Below are positions 40,358 through 49,304 of a stretch of 64,000 bases of DNA, piece by piece. Within the stretch, counting starts at the first letter, position 1; each line of letters starts with the position of its first letter. The translations under genes and the position numbers were made by a program. The DNA comes from Prochlorococcus sp. AG-412-P08 (lineage in GTDB: Bacteria; Cyanobacteriota; Cyanobacteriia; PCC-6307; Cyanobiaceae). The DNA is taken from the NCBI GenBank assembly GCA_003214695.1, contig QCLI01000005.1:22546-86545 (forward strand), written 5' to 3'. The notes beneath the pieces are model-generated. The model was given only the letters and a program-made list of their open reading frames with translations, made no database searches and was not told the DNA's origin.

Positions 40358-41866
40358 TCATTTCATTAAAGTAAATTCTCTACCCTCTTCAGACATTAAT
40401 TGCCTACAAGCCATAAGAGCAGATTGACTGACTCCAGCTGTACCCTCACCAGGGTAAATAGAATCTCCACATAACCAAAGACCTTTCATCGGTGTTCTAC
40501 TTGACAATCCAAAAGGACCAAATGTTGTGGGTGTCTGTGCTAAACCTCCAACAATACCTTGTGGTCGTCCCGTCCACCTTGCAAAGCTTCTAGGTGTAGC
40601 CAATTCTTTATGAAGCCACTGTTTAGACTCAATAGCAAATTGGGCATTTAATACTTTAAGAATTTTTTCCAAGATCAAGTCTTTGCGCTGTTGATACTCC
40701 GAGCGACTATAAGTAGACCAAGAAGTTACATCTGTAAAAAGACTTGCAATTACTGTTGCTTGTCCAATAGGAGCACGTCCATCTCCCTCAAAACTAATAG
40801 AAATAAAGATTGAGCCAAGCTCTTCTAGCAAAAGTTGGAAATGTCCTACGCAGTATGATGGAAGATGACGACGAGTAATCGCACCATAAAAAACAATAGC
40901 TCCAGTTGGTTGAGATAATGTTTCTAGCCTATCTCGATAACTCTTAGGTAGCCCACTACTAGTATGGGGGATTAACTCCAAAAGGGATTGTGGAGGTAAC
41001 GTAAAGACCACATTTTTAGCTTGAAATTTTAAAGGTAATTTTTTGTGAGTGTTAACCTCTAACTGCCAAGTATTGGTATTTTTTGATAAACCTACAACCT
41101 TATGACTTAAAAGGAGTTTTCCTCCATCTCTTAAAAAGCAGAAAAGTAATTGATCACTCAATTTCTGCATAGACCCTTTTAGGTGCCACAAGCCAAGTGG
41201 AGCCTGTGCCATTTGAAGTACAGTTGCGCCATATAAAGCGGCAGTTTTATTACTGGGCTCTTGAGAGTAAAGTTTTAATTGACAATCCAAGAACTTTCTT
41301 AAGTGTTGATCGTGATTACATGAGCAAAGCCAAAGCAAATCAGCAATAGATGATCTAGTGAATGCTCCTGTCAAGAAATTCATCGATCTACTAGAGTTCA
41401 GAAATTGCTTGAGATCCCAAAGATTTTGAATCGGTAAGATAGGGTCACTACCAGCAAAAGACCAGTTACTACGATGTAATTGATTACATAGCATCCAAAA
41501 AAGCTCACTTCCAGGAAAATGTTTTTTTCTTTCTTCTTCCCATTTAAGGGAATCATGCCAAAGGTGTATTGGCTCCTGACCTTCTCCAAGGTGAACTATG
41601 CATGCAGGGTCTAACACTTCAGCCTCAGGCTTGGAGCAATGAAGATGTCTAAATATCCGGTCATGAATACCCCCCTTCTCGAAACCTGCGACTTGAGTAG
41701 CTCCTACATCGAAAACATAGGGACCGCGACTAAATGTTCCAGCACAACCCCCTGTTTGAGAATGAGCTTCCAGCAATATGACTTCATTCCCTTCATAAGC
41801 AAGCAAGGCCGCAGCTGTTAAGCCAGCTACACCTCCTCCAACTACAATTACTGATTTCTCTGTCAT
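40358..41866 (-). CDS. crtD: FAD-dependent carotenoid desaturase-like protein (CrtD type)
   Basis: 502 residues from the ATG at 41866 (MTEKSVIVVGGGVAGLTAAALL); six upstream codons seem non-coding. The FAD motif GGGVAGLTAA and C-terminal GLWLCGDSIYPGEGTAGVSQSA fit phytoene-desaturase superfamily enzymes. FDVGATQVAGFEKGG matches cyanobacterial CrtD-type C-3',4' desaturases rather than CrtH. What it does in a lineage not known for myxoxanthophyll is unclear. Symbol tentative. Confidence 0.7.
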   Translation of the reverse strand: MTEKSVIVVGGGVAGLTAAALLAYEGNEVILLEAHSQTGGCAGTFSRGPYVFDVGATQVAGFEKGGIHDRIFRHLHCSKPEAEVLDPACIVHLGEGQEPIHLWHDSLKWEEERKKHFPGSELFWMLCNQLHRSNWSFAGSDPILPIQNLWDLKQFLNSSRSMNFLTGAFTRSSIADLLWLCSCNHDQHLRKFLDCQLKLYSQEPSNKTAALYGATVLQMAQAPLGLWHLKGSMQKLSDQLLFCFLRDGGKLLLSHKVVGLSKNTNTWQLEVNTHKKLPLKFQAKNVVFTLPPQSLLELIPHTSSGLPKSYRDRLETLSQPTGAIVFYGAITRRHLPSYCVGHFQLLLEELGSIFISISFEGDGRAPIGQATVIASLFTDVTSWSTYSRSEYQQRKDLILEKILKVLNAQFAIESKQWLHKELATPRSFARWTGRPQGIVGGLAQTPTTFGPFGLSSRTPMKGLWLCGDSIYPGEGTAGVSQSALMACRQLMSEEGREFTLMK

Positions 41867-41901
41867 ATAAATCAGGGTATTCAATATTCAAAGAAAACAA
41901 C

Positions 41902-42792
41902 ATGGATTTAAATCTTCAAGAACAAATCACAGGAGTCAATGGTCCTTTGTCTGGAGAAAAAATTGTAGAAGTCAATTCAATTAACAGAGGTATACATCTT
42001 GCCTGGAAAATAAAATTAGCAACAGGGCAAGAGCTTTTCGCCAAGACCTCTTCAAGAGAGAATTTCCTAATGCTTGAATATGAAGCAAGTGGGCTTACCG
42101 CTCTAAATAAACAAATTGATCAAGATTATCTAATAATTCCAAAACCGATAGCTCTTCAACAATTAGAAAAAAGTTCGATATTAATTTTACCTTGGATTGA
42201 ATTTGTTCAAGGTAATGAAAAAAAACTTGGGCAAGGTCTTGCAAGGCTTCATCGACAGTCGTCAATGCTTCATCAAGAGAATTTTGGATGGGGAGCAGAT
42301 GGGTTTATTGGATCGAACCCACAAATTATGGGATGGAACAAAAGCTGGGGAAAATGTTTTGTAGAACTACGGTTAACTCCTCAGATACAAATGGCAAAAC
42401 AATGGAATCTAAGTTTCGATCAAGCAAAATTCAGAAACAATCTCATGAGATATTTAGAAAAACATAATCCAATCCCTTCTCTCGTCCATGGAGATTTGTG
42501 GAATGGGAATGCTGCTATGCACAAGAATGGTAAAGGAATACTTGTTGATCCTGCTATTTGGTGGGCCGATAGAGAAGTAGATATCGCAATGACAAAATTA
42601 TTTGGTGGTTTTTCTCAAAACTTTTACGACTCATACGAAAGCACTTGGGAGCTTCCAACAGGTCACCAAGAAAGGGTTGCAATATACAATCTTTATCACA
42701 TATTAAATCACGCAAACTTATTTGGAGGAGGCTACAAAAACAGAGCTATTACAAGCATCAAAGAAATCAACAGTCTGCTAGAGAAATATTAA
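41902..42792 (+). CDS. Fructosamine kinase family protein
   Basis: 296 residues. APH-type kinase fold: phosphate-site lysine region GQELFAKTSSRENF, catalytic loop VHGDLWNGNAAMH (HGDxxxxN) and metal-binding LVDPAIWWADREVDIAM. Family members phosphorylate ketosamines on glycated protein, the first step of deglycation. 35 bp from the divergent CrtD-like start, so the control region is shared. Convergent with the CAAD gene, 6 bp apart. Confidence 0.88.
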   Translation: MDLNLQEQITGVNGPLSGEKIVEVNSINRGIHLAWKIKLATGQELFAKTSSRENFLMLEYEASGLTALNKQIDQDYLIIPKPIALQQLEKSSILILPWIEFVQGNEKKLGQGLARLHRQSSMLHQENFGWGADGFIGSNPQIMGWNKSWGKCFVELRLTPQIQMAKQWNLSFDQAKFRNNLMRYLEKHNPIPSLVHGDLWNGNAAMHKNGKGILVDPAIWWADREVDIAMTKLFGGFSQNFYDSYESTWELPTGHQERVAIYNLYHILNHANLFGGGYKNRAITSIKEINSLLEKY

Positions 42793-42798
42793 TTTTAT

Positions 42799-43164
42799 TC
42801 AATCTATGTATTCCTTCCTTATATTTTGAACTTTCTCAAGAACAGCATTGCGTTTCTCACTTGTAGTCAGATTTTGCCAGCTCCACTGACCAACAACAAC
42901 GATACCCAAAAGTTCTAATAAGCCAGGCAAAATTGGGAAGAAATTTACCGTATCAACAACAACTTTAATAACAATTTGGGCAACAATTACAACTGCAATA
43001 ATTCCTGCAGCCTTGCCATATTTACCCATTTGAGACCAATCGACTTTACCAAGCATTTCATTTGCTTGGCTCATAAAGTCACTAGCACGTTCTGAGATAG
43101 TCGGCCCAGCGGGGGCTGACTCATTGTTCGAGTCTTGATTTGACTCAGGACTGGCTTCACTCAT
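42799..43164 (-). CDS. CAAD-domain membrane protein
   Basis: 121 residues from the ATG at 43164 (MSEASPESNQD). Polar N-terminal 30 residues, an amphipathic helix (DFMSQANEMLGKVDW), two membrane helices (AAGIIAVVIVAQIVIKVVV; FFPILPGLLELLGIVVVGQW) and a C-terminal helix. This matches the CAAD/CURT1-like family: CAAD is found fused to aminoacyl-tRNA synthetases in some cyanobacteria, and CURT1 proteins curve thylakoids. Standalone here, so a membrane-shape role is plausible. Confidence 0.75.
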   Translation of the reverse strand: MSEASPESNQDSNNESAPAGPTISERASDFMSQANEMLGKVDWSQMGKYGKAAGIIAVVIVAQIVIKVVVDTVNFFPILPGLLELLGIVVVGQWSWQNLTTSEKRNAVLEKVQNIRKEYID

Positions 43165-43170
43165 TACCAA

Positions 43171-43774
43171 TTGCTTACAATTGAATGTTGAGTTGAGTGT
43201 ATCTAAATAATCTTTTGAGTGCCAACATTAATTTAGAGATAATGCCGAACCCTGATAGAGAGAGGACCGAACAAGCACTAGCAAGTCAAGAGCCTGAGCA
43301 AATTCAATTGGATCACAATCAGAAAGAATTATTCGTTACAATTCTTTGTTGCAATTAGAAAGGGACACAAAGCGATGATCATAGGCAAATCAATAAAAAG
43401 TTTGCAAACAAAGCTTATATTCTTCAAAAGAAATCAATTTGGAATGCAAAAAAACTCAATTACTAAAAGTAGCATTCAAATCACGACCTGATTTTTTGAC
43501 TTGGGCAAGTTTTAGAAAGAGTTTGTTCATTTCTGAATAGGTTTTCTCTCCAATATGAAGAAAAATAAGCTACAGAAGATTGGCAAGAGTTATAGAAATG
43601 AAAAAATAGGATTAAACTATTTCAGTAAATCCTTCATATGAATAGAATTCTGAGCAAGAAGAGCCTTTTTCAAGTAATGAAAAAGGCTGAATTATCTAAA
43701 ATATTTTCCTATAATCAAACAAACCTATTCCCGCCAATACTCATTAAGAAAAGGGTATTTGAAGGTTCAAGGAC
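43171..43774. other. 600-bp intergenic region without clear gene
   Basis: Between the divergent CAAD and moeB genes. Only short frames occur (e.g. 43242-43358, 38 codons, MPNPDRERTEQALAS...), with no supporting signal. An inverted repeat AGCCTTTTTC (43662-43671) / GAAAAAGGCT (43679-43688) forms a 10-bp stem with 7-nt loop but no T-run. Unusually long gap for this compact genome; a decayed gene or a small RNA is possible. Confidence 0.4.
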
Positions 43775-44929
43775 ATGCATCCCAAAGATAAAAAATTTTC
43801 CACTTTAAGCTCAGACGAACTAGAGAGATATTCAAGGCATATATGCTTGCCTGAAATAGGAGAAAGTGGTCAAAAGAAACTTAAGTCAAGTTCCGTTCTT
43901 TGTGTTGGTTGTGGTGGCCTTGGCTCTCCTTTACTTATGTATCTTGCAGCAGCTGGAATAGGCAATATTGGTATCGTGGACTCAGACCTAGTGGAGAAAT
44001 CCAATCTTCAAAGACAAGTTATACATGGAACTGACTGGCTTAAAAGACCAAAAGTAGAGTCTGCTAAGGCCAGAATATTAGCCATAAACCCTCATTCAAA
44101 TGTAGAAACATTTAATATGGTTCTAACTAAAGAAAATGCCTTAGGAATCATCAGACCATTTGACCTAATTTGTGACTGTACAGATAATTTTCAGAGCAAG
44201 TTTCTCATTAATGATGCAAGTTTAATACTAAAAAAACCAAATATTTACGGTGCAGTTTCAAAATTTGAAGGCCATTCAACAATTTTTAATCTCCATAAAA
44301 ATAGCCCAAACCTTAGGGATCTAATTCCTGAGCCACCGCCACAAAATCTATTGCCATCATGCTCTGATGCCGGTGTAATAGGAATTTTGCCAGGACTAAT
44401 CGGTCTAATTCAAGCTACAGAAGTGATAAAGGTTATTACCAACATAGGGCACCCATTAGATGGAAGGCTATTGGTCTTTGATGGTCTTAAGATGAGGTTC
44501 AAAGAGTTAAAGCTAGAAAAAGATATAGATCAAGACCCCATACAGAAATTAACTAATTACAAGAAATCTGATTCAAATGAGAAGGTTGGCTCCTCATCAA
44601 TAGAGCATATTACTGTTCAAGAGCTAAGAAAATTACTTAATAAAGAATATTCAGAACTTATACTGATAGATGTAAGAACACAATTAGAGGCAAAGATAGA
44701 GTCTATTGAGAAGTCAATATTAATTCCACTAAAGAATATTGAAAATGGTCAAGATATCGAGAAAATTAAACAACTTTCATCCAATAAAAAACTCTACATC
44801 CACTGCAAATCAGGTTCCAGATCTACAAAAGCGATTGAGATATTACAAAAACATGGTATTGATGCAATCAATGTTATAGGAGGAATTGATGAATGGAAAA
44901 AAAGATTTTGCGTAATAGACAATGATTAA
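43775..44929 (+). CDS. moeB: MoeB/ThiF-type adenylyltransferase with C-terminal rhodanese domain
   Basis: 384 residues. The E1-like domain (about 15-250) has nucleotide motif VGCGGLGSPLLMYLAAAG, NLQRQVIHG and catalytic-cysteine region LLPSCSDAGVIGILPG. A rhodanese domain follows (about 285-380) with active-site CKSGSRS. Such fusions adenylate and then sulfurate the C-terminal Gly of MoaD/ThiS-type carriers for molybdopterin or thiamine synthesis. The zinc-binding CxxC pairs of E. coli MoeB are not evident. Its last 4 bases overlap the convergent cobO end. Confidence 0.9.
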   Translation: MHPKDKKFSTLSSDELERYSRHICLPEIGESGQKKLKSSSVLCVGCGGLGSPLLMYLAAAGIGNIGIVDSDLVEKSNLQRQVIHGTDWLKRPKVESAKARILAINPHSNVETFNMVLTKENALGIIRPFDLICDCTDNFQSKFLINDASLILKKPNIYGAVSKFEGHSTIFNLHKNSPNLRDLIPEPPPQNLLPSCSDAGVIGILPGLIGLIQATEVIKVITNIGHPLDGRLLVFDGLKMRFKELKLEKDIDQDPIQKLTNYKKSDSNEKVGSSSIEHITVQELRKLLNKEYSELILIDVRTQLEAKIESIEKSILIPLKNIENGQDIEKIKQLSSNKKLYIHCKSGSRSTKAIEILQKHGIDAINVIGGIDEWKKRFCVIDND

Positions 44930-46134
44930 TAGTCAACTCCACGCTTTAATTCAATGCCTTTCTCAGCATAATGTTTATGACAAACCATTTCTGAATGTAC
45001 ACTGGCCAGATCAAAGTAAGATGGGTAATTTTTACATCGACCAGTAATTATTACTTCTGTTTCCGAAGGTTTTCTAAGCAAGGTTTCAACAATAGGTTCT
45101 ACTGGAAGCAATTCCAAGTCAACAGTTGGATTTAATTCATCAAGAATAACTGTCTTATATAGCCCACTAGAAATTGCAGCTCGCGCAATTTCCCAAGCAC
45201 GCTCTGCTTCCACATAATCAATGGGTTGCTGCTGACCACGCCAGACAATTGCATCTCGTCCTGAGCGAAGATGATCTACTAAGTGAGGGTAACTCTCACG
45301 CAGTGCTGCGATAGCAGCATCTTCTGTATATCCATTTCCTCCTTTTAACCATTGAAGGATTAAGACACGATGGCTTTTATCTTGACTAATGCCTTTACCT
45401 ATAGCCTGCAAGGCTTTGCCCAAAGCACTTGTAGATTTACCTTTTCCTTCACCAGTATATATTTCGATGCCGCCAGGAGAACCTATTGAGAAGGTCTCAG
45501 AACTTTGGCCATCAGGTAGACGATGAGCTCTCATCTCAGAATGTAATTCTGCAACTTTTATCAACTCACGCGGGGCAGCACGGCCTGTAACTATTACTTC
45601 CATACCTTCAGGGCGCGAAACAATTGCCTTAACCACATCATCTAGAGGAAGCAGGCCTAAATCTAAAACTGGATTTAATTCATCAAGAACTACTACGGAA
45701 TAGAGCGCACTAGCAATAGCACCTTTTGCAATGTCCCATCCTCGCTTAGCTTCGCTTATATCAAATTTATTTGATTCATCTGCGGTAAAAAAATCAGCTC
45801 TCCCAGTCCTAACTTGGTCAATTAAATGTGGAAACCCTTGTTGCAAAGCTTCGATCGCGGCATCTTCGTCATATGAGCGCCCAGGTCCTTTAAGGAATCT
45901 AAGTAATAAAACTCTCGTTCGACGTTTTTCACAAATTCCTAAACCTATCGTTCTTAAGACAACACCAAGTGCAGCCTGACTCTTTCCCTTGCCTTCTCCA
46001 TCATAAACATGTAGTTGGCCATAGACACGTTCTTTACTATCAGAAGCAGTAACTATTCCAATAGATTTTCTATTGCCAGAAGTAGAACTTCTATCGTATT
46101 TCGCTGAAGTCTTTAAATTTTGATTTAACTCCAT
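44926..46134 (-). CDS. cobO: Tandem-duplicated cob(I)alamin adenosyltransferase (CobO/BtuR)
   Basis: 402 residues, about twice the usual 190-200. Two complete CobO/BtuR copies: the first has P-loop GEGKGKS at 46-52 and VVLDELN near 148; the second has GEGKGKS at 228-234 and VILDELN near 326. Both keep the LLRFLKG / LQWLKGG and TGR...HSEM motifs. The enzyme adds adenosyl to corrinoid, completing coenzyme B12. An N-terminal tail of about 40 polar residues is extra. Works in the same pathway as the cobJ fusion at 1.3-3.1 kb. Whether both sites are active is unknown. Confidence 0.9.
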   Translation of the reverse strand: MELNQNLKTSAKYDRSSTSGNRKSIGIVTASDSKERVYGQLHVYDGEGKGKSQAALGVVLRTIGLGICEKRRTRVLLLRFLKGPGRSYDEDAAIEALQQGFPHLIDQVRTGRADFFTADESNKFDISEAKRGWDIAKGAIASALYSVVVLDELNPVLDLGLLPLDDVVKAIVSRPEGMEVIVTGRAAPRELIKVAELHSEMRAHRLPDGQSSETFSIGSPGGIEIYTGEGKGKSTSALGKALQAIGKGISQDKSHRVLILQWLKGGNGYTEDAAIAALRESYPHLVDHLRSGRDAIVWRGQQQPIDYVEAERAWEIARAAISSGLYKTVILDELNPTVDLELLPVEPIVETLLRKPSETEVIITGRCKNYPSYFDLASVHSEMVCHKHYAEKGIELKRGVDY

Positions 46135-46205
46135 TAAAAAATAGTTCCTAGAAAGAGCTTACATAGTTCAATCAATAAGACAGCCTTTAGGAAAAGGCCT
46201 AAAAC

Positions 46206-47048
46206 ATGATGCTAAAGCTACAAGAACAACTTGCAACATCAGACCGCAAGCAACTTGATCATATAAGAGATTTTATTAAAAGCCTCAAAAGAGTTTGTGT
46301 TGCTTTTTCAGGAGGTGTGGACAGCTCTCTTGTAGCCGCAATAGCAGAAGAGCAATTAGGCACTTGTGCTATTGCAGTTACAGGTGTTTCAGCTTCACTT
46401 GCACCACATCTGCTTGAAGAAGCTCGTTTACAAGCAAATTGGATTGGCATAGAACATAGAGAATGTCAGACCAATGAACTTAAAGATCCCCATTATTCAG
46501 AAAATCCAATAGATAGATGCTTCGCTTGTAAAAAAGAGCTTCACAAGCATCTAATGCTTATTGCAAAAAACTTCTCAGGAGCAATAGTTCTTGATGGAGT
46601 CAATGTGGATGATTTAAATGACTATCGACCAGGGATAGAAGCAGCTCAGATAGCAGGCGTTCGATCTCCATTAGCAGAACTAAAAGTCAACAAAGATTCT
46701 ATTCGTGCCATTTCGAAGGCTCTAGGCTTCCCATGGTGGGACAAACCTTCGCAACCTTGTCTTGCCTCAAGATTCGCCTATGGAGATCCCATCAGTTCCA
46801 AACGACTCAAGCAAGTAGCTAAAGCAGAAAAATGGTTGATAGATAAGGGATTCTCAAGAGTCAGAGTTAGATTACAAGGAGTTGCAGGAAGAATTGAAGT
46901 GCCAGCTCACCAAATCAGTGATTTAATAGTTAGCTCCAGGCGCAAGGAACTTGTAGATTTTTTCTTATCAAATGGATTTTCCTCAATCAGTGTTGACCTC
47001 GAAGGATTAGTAAGTGGAAAACTAAACAGAGAAAACAAGTTAATTTGA
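46206..47048 (+). CDS. larE: LarE-like ATP-dependent sulfurtransferase
   Basis: 280 residues. PP-loop CVAFSGGVDSSLVAAIA adenylates substrate. The cysteine motif NPIDRCFACKKELH and SQPCLASRFAYGD match LarE, which in lactobacilli sacrifices a cysteine sulfur to build the nickel-pincer cofactor. No larB or larC is nearby, so the native substrate here is uncertain. Two ATGs in a row at the start. Divergent from cobO with a 71-bp gap, and convergent with speD. Confidence 0.85.
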   Translation: MMLKLQEQLATSDRKQLDHIRDFIKSLKRVCVAFSGGVDSSLVAAIAEEQLGTCAIAVTGVSASLAPHLLEEARLQANWIGIEHRECQTNELKDPHYSENPIDRCFACKKELHKHLMLIAKNFSGAIVLDGVNVDDLNDYRPGIEAAQIAGVRSPLAELKVNKDSIRAISKALGFPWWDKPSQPCLASRFAYGDPISSKRLKQVAKAEKWLIDKGFSRVRVRLQGVAGRIEVPAHQISDLIVSSRRKELVDFFLSNGFSSISVDLEGLVSGKLNRENKLI

Positions 47049-47064
47049 AATTAAAGAAAAACAA

Positions 47065-47532
47065 TCATGGCTCTCTTGATAGATCTTTGATTGAAACCGG
47101 CGTCTCTCGTTGAAAACTCTTTAAAGAGTATGTTTTAGCAGCAAACTCTCTGAATAAAGACTTACAAGCTTTTTCAGGCATAGTTTGTTGTCCGCAGGTA
47201 AAAACATCTATTGCTGCATATCTGCTCTCAGGCCAAGTATGTATCGAGATATGAGACTCAGCCAATAGAGCTAAACCAGTCACTCCTTGGGGCTCAAATC
47301 TATGCGTAACCATATTAAGAAGCGTTGCACCTGCAACTTTGGATGCAGAAGTGAGACTTGTTCTAATAAATGCCTCATCATTCAATTTCGACTGATCGCA
47401 TTCATATAATTCAAGAATGCAATGCTTACCTATCATTTCATCAAGACTTTCATATTCTGAAGCAGCCACATTTTCTAAATAACAATTTTCCCATCCGGGA
47501 TTTGGGTGCAAACAAGAAAGAGTTTCTTTCAT
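47065..47532 (-). CDS. speD: S-adenosylmethionine decarboxylase proenzyme
   Basis: 155 residues. Self-cleavage site E92-S93 in [14 protein letters not shown] yields the pyruvoyl group; the conserved cysteine C114 is in FTCGQQ. Makes decarboxylated SAM for spermidine synthesis. The N-terminus is about 35 residues longer than short bacterial forms ([16 protein letters not shown]). It follows recF by 25 bp on the same strand. Confidence 0.93.
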   Translation of the reverse strand: MKETLSCLHPNPGWENCYLENVAASEYESLDEMIGKHCILELYECDQSKLNDEAFIRTSLTSASKVAGATLLNMVTHRFEPQGVTGLALLAESHISIHTWPESRYAAIDVFTCGQQTMPEKACKSLFREFAAKTYSLKSFQRETPVSIKDLSREP

Positions 47533-47557
47533 CTCAAGCTAATCAACGATGATTACA

Positions 47558-48658
47558 TTAACCGACTTCAAGAATTCCATCTTGCTGCCGTTCTAATTCA
47601 AGAATTTGGGAGTTCCTTCTCCAATCTCCTTCGAATGCATCCAAATGCGTTGCACTGATTAAACATTGATGGTCATCACCAACTGCTTCAAGAAGTAAGA
47701 ATTGCCTAATCGGGTCAAGCTCAGCAAATACATCATCAAGAAGTAACAACGGAGGTTCCCTAAATGTCGCTCCAACTAATTCTAACTCAGCTAATTTCAA
47801 AGACAAAACAAGTGTTCTTTGTTGACCAGCAGATCCAAATTTCCTTGCTGGAGAACCATTAAGTAGAAAAGAAACTTCATCTCGATGAGGTCCAACTTTG
47901 CAAGACCCTAATCGTTCTTCATCATTGCGTTGACCAGCGAGCTGTTCTTCAATCGCTAATCGCCAAGAAAGTTCCGTTTCTTCACTTTCCAAAGCACTCC
48001 CAGGGAGATAGTTTAGTTCTAAGTCTTCGTTCCCTTTACTCAGCCTTTTCTGCCATTTTGCGGCTAGAGGCTGCAAATGCTTTAACGCTCTATTTCGCCG
48101 ACGATGAATGCGGGTGCTTACTAATGCCATTTGAACATCAAAGGCATCTAAAAGAACATCCTGATTTGCCTGCACAGAGTCTTTCCAGTTACGCCACAGT
48201 TGATTTCTCTGACGTAACAACCGGTTAAATCGAGTAATTAAATCTCCATAGACTGGTTCAAGTTGCTGAACAACTCGATCCAACCAACTCCTACGCAATA
48301 ATGGTTCACCCCTAACAAGATTTAAGTCAAGTGCACTAAAACCTACACATCTAACAGAACCAAGTAAATCCAGGTGACGTGATAGTTGCTTACCATTCTT
48401 CAAAACTTTTCTCCCTCCTACCTTTCTAAATTCCAATGACAGGTTTTCATCATCACTGGTCTTCGCTCGAACAATTGCACTGTCATTGTTCCAATGAATC
48501 AGATCTTGGTCACTACTTGAACGATGAGATCTCAAACTGCCTAACAATTCAACAGACTCTAAAAGGTTTGATTTCCCAACACCATTAGGGCCTATAACTA
48601 AAAGGCGTTTTTCCATGAATTGCAGTTTAAGACGTTTGAAACTGCGGAAAAAATGCAA
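47558..48658 (-). CDS. recF: RecF recombination mediator ATPase
   Basis: 366 residues. Walker [12 protein letters not shown]-type signature region [19 protein letters not shown]; Walker [13 protein letters not shown]. It loads RecA at gapped DNA. The best start is a TTG at 48658 ([14 protein letters not shown]). The frame stays open upstream and reads ISLQEID just before, which looks like the genuine family N-terminus, but no ATG/GTG is available there; an unusual start such as ATA at about 48688 cannot be excluded. Confidence 0.93.
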   Translation of the reverse strand: MHFFRSFKRLKLQFMEKRLLVIGPNGVGKSNLLESVELLGSLRSHRSSSDQDLIHWNNDSAIVRAKTSDDENLSLEFRKVGGRKVLKNGKQLSRHLDLLGSVRCVGFSALDLNLVRGEPLLRRSWLDRVVQQLEPVYGDLITRFNRLLRQRNQLWRNWKDSVQANQDVLLDAFDVQMALVSTRIHRRRNRALKHLQPLAAKWQKRLSKGNEDLELNYLPGSALESEETELSWRLAIEEQLAGQRNDEERLGSCKVGPHRDEVSFLLNGSPARKFGSAGQQRTLVLSLKLAELELVGATFREPPLLLLDDVFAELDPIRQFLLLEAVGDDHQCLISATHLDAFEGDWRRNSQILELERQQDGILEVG

Positions 48659-48758
48659 GTCTATTTCCTGAAGGCTGATCTTAGTTATGGCACCTTTAGC
48701 TAAGGTAGCTCTATTGAGACATGATGAGGTCTCATATTGCGGCTTTAGGCCGTTTGGT

Positions 48759-48832
48759 GGGCATGTAGCTCAGTTGGATAGAGCATCAGATTCCGGTTCT
48801 GAGAGTCGGGGGTTCGAGTCCCTCCATGCTCG
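48759..48832 (+). tRNA. tRNA-Arg(CCG)
   Basis: 74 nt. Acceptor GGGCATG / CATGCTC with one G-T pair, D-arm GCTCAGTTGGATAGAGC, anticodon CCG in TTCCGGT between CAGA/TCTG stem arms, T-arm GGGGGTTCGAGTCCCTC, discriminator G. CCA not encoded. Confidence 0.95.
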
Positions 48833-48848
48833 TTAAGGAAAGTAATAT

Positions 48849-49301
48849 TTATCGAATTCGAAAGGCCATTGTTCTTATCCCATCTGGATCAATAATAAAA
48901 CCCTCATTTTCTATCACCTTCAAGGCAATAGGTGGTGCAGCAACTGAGACACTACATCCAGGAAGTTTGTTTTTAATAATTGCAAGGGAATGATGGATTA
49001 ATACACCTAAAAACTCCCTTTGATAATCCCCTGGCGAGGCGGCAAGGTCCCATAGATTTGCATTTAAACCCTGATCAGTAGTAATACGAACGAAAGCTGA
49101 TAGTTTCTTTGTTTTCTCTTCCAAAATAGAAAGATTACAAAAACTGTTTTTCAATGCAATCGCTAGTTTCTTAGAAGGATGCCTCTCAGAATTACATCTT
49201 GAAAGCAAACTATTTAATTCTTCTGGTGAAGGAGCTTTATTGACTTCAAGAAGGAAACCAGATGGTAACCTCGAAAATCTAGAATTCTTAAACGGGAACA
49301 A
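48849..49301 (-). CDS. GNAT-family N-acetyltransferase-like protein
   Basis: 150 residues. GNAT-like order: FVRITTDQGLNANLWDLAA (beta4), a FLGVLIHHSLAIIK helix where acetyl-CoA binding occurs, and APPIALKVIENEGFIIDPDGIRTMAF at the end. The typical Q/RxxGxG/A loop is weak (QREFLGV). Substrate unknown. Four bp after ppc in the same direction, so probably cotranscribed. Confidence 0.7.
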   Translation of the reverse strand: MFPFKNSRFSRLPSGFLLEVNKAPSPEELNSLLSRCNSERHPSKKLAIALKNSFCNLSILEEKTKKLSAFVRITTDQGLNANLWDLAASPGDYQREFLGVLIHHSLAIIKNKLPGCSVSVAAPPIALKVIENEGFIIDPDGIRTMAFRIR

Positions 49302-49304
49302 ATC

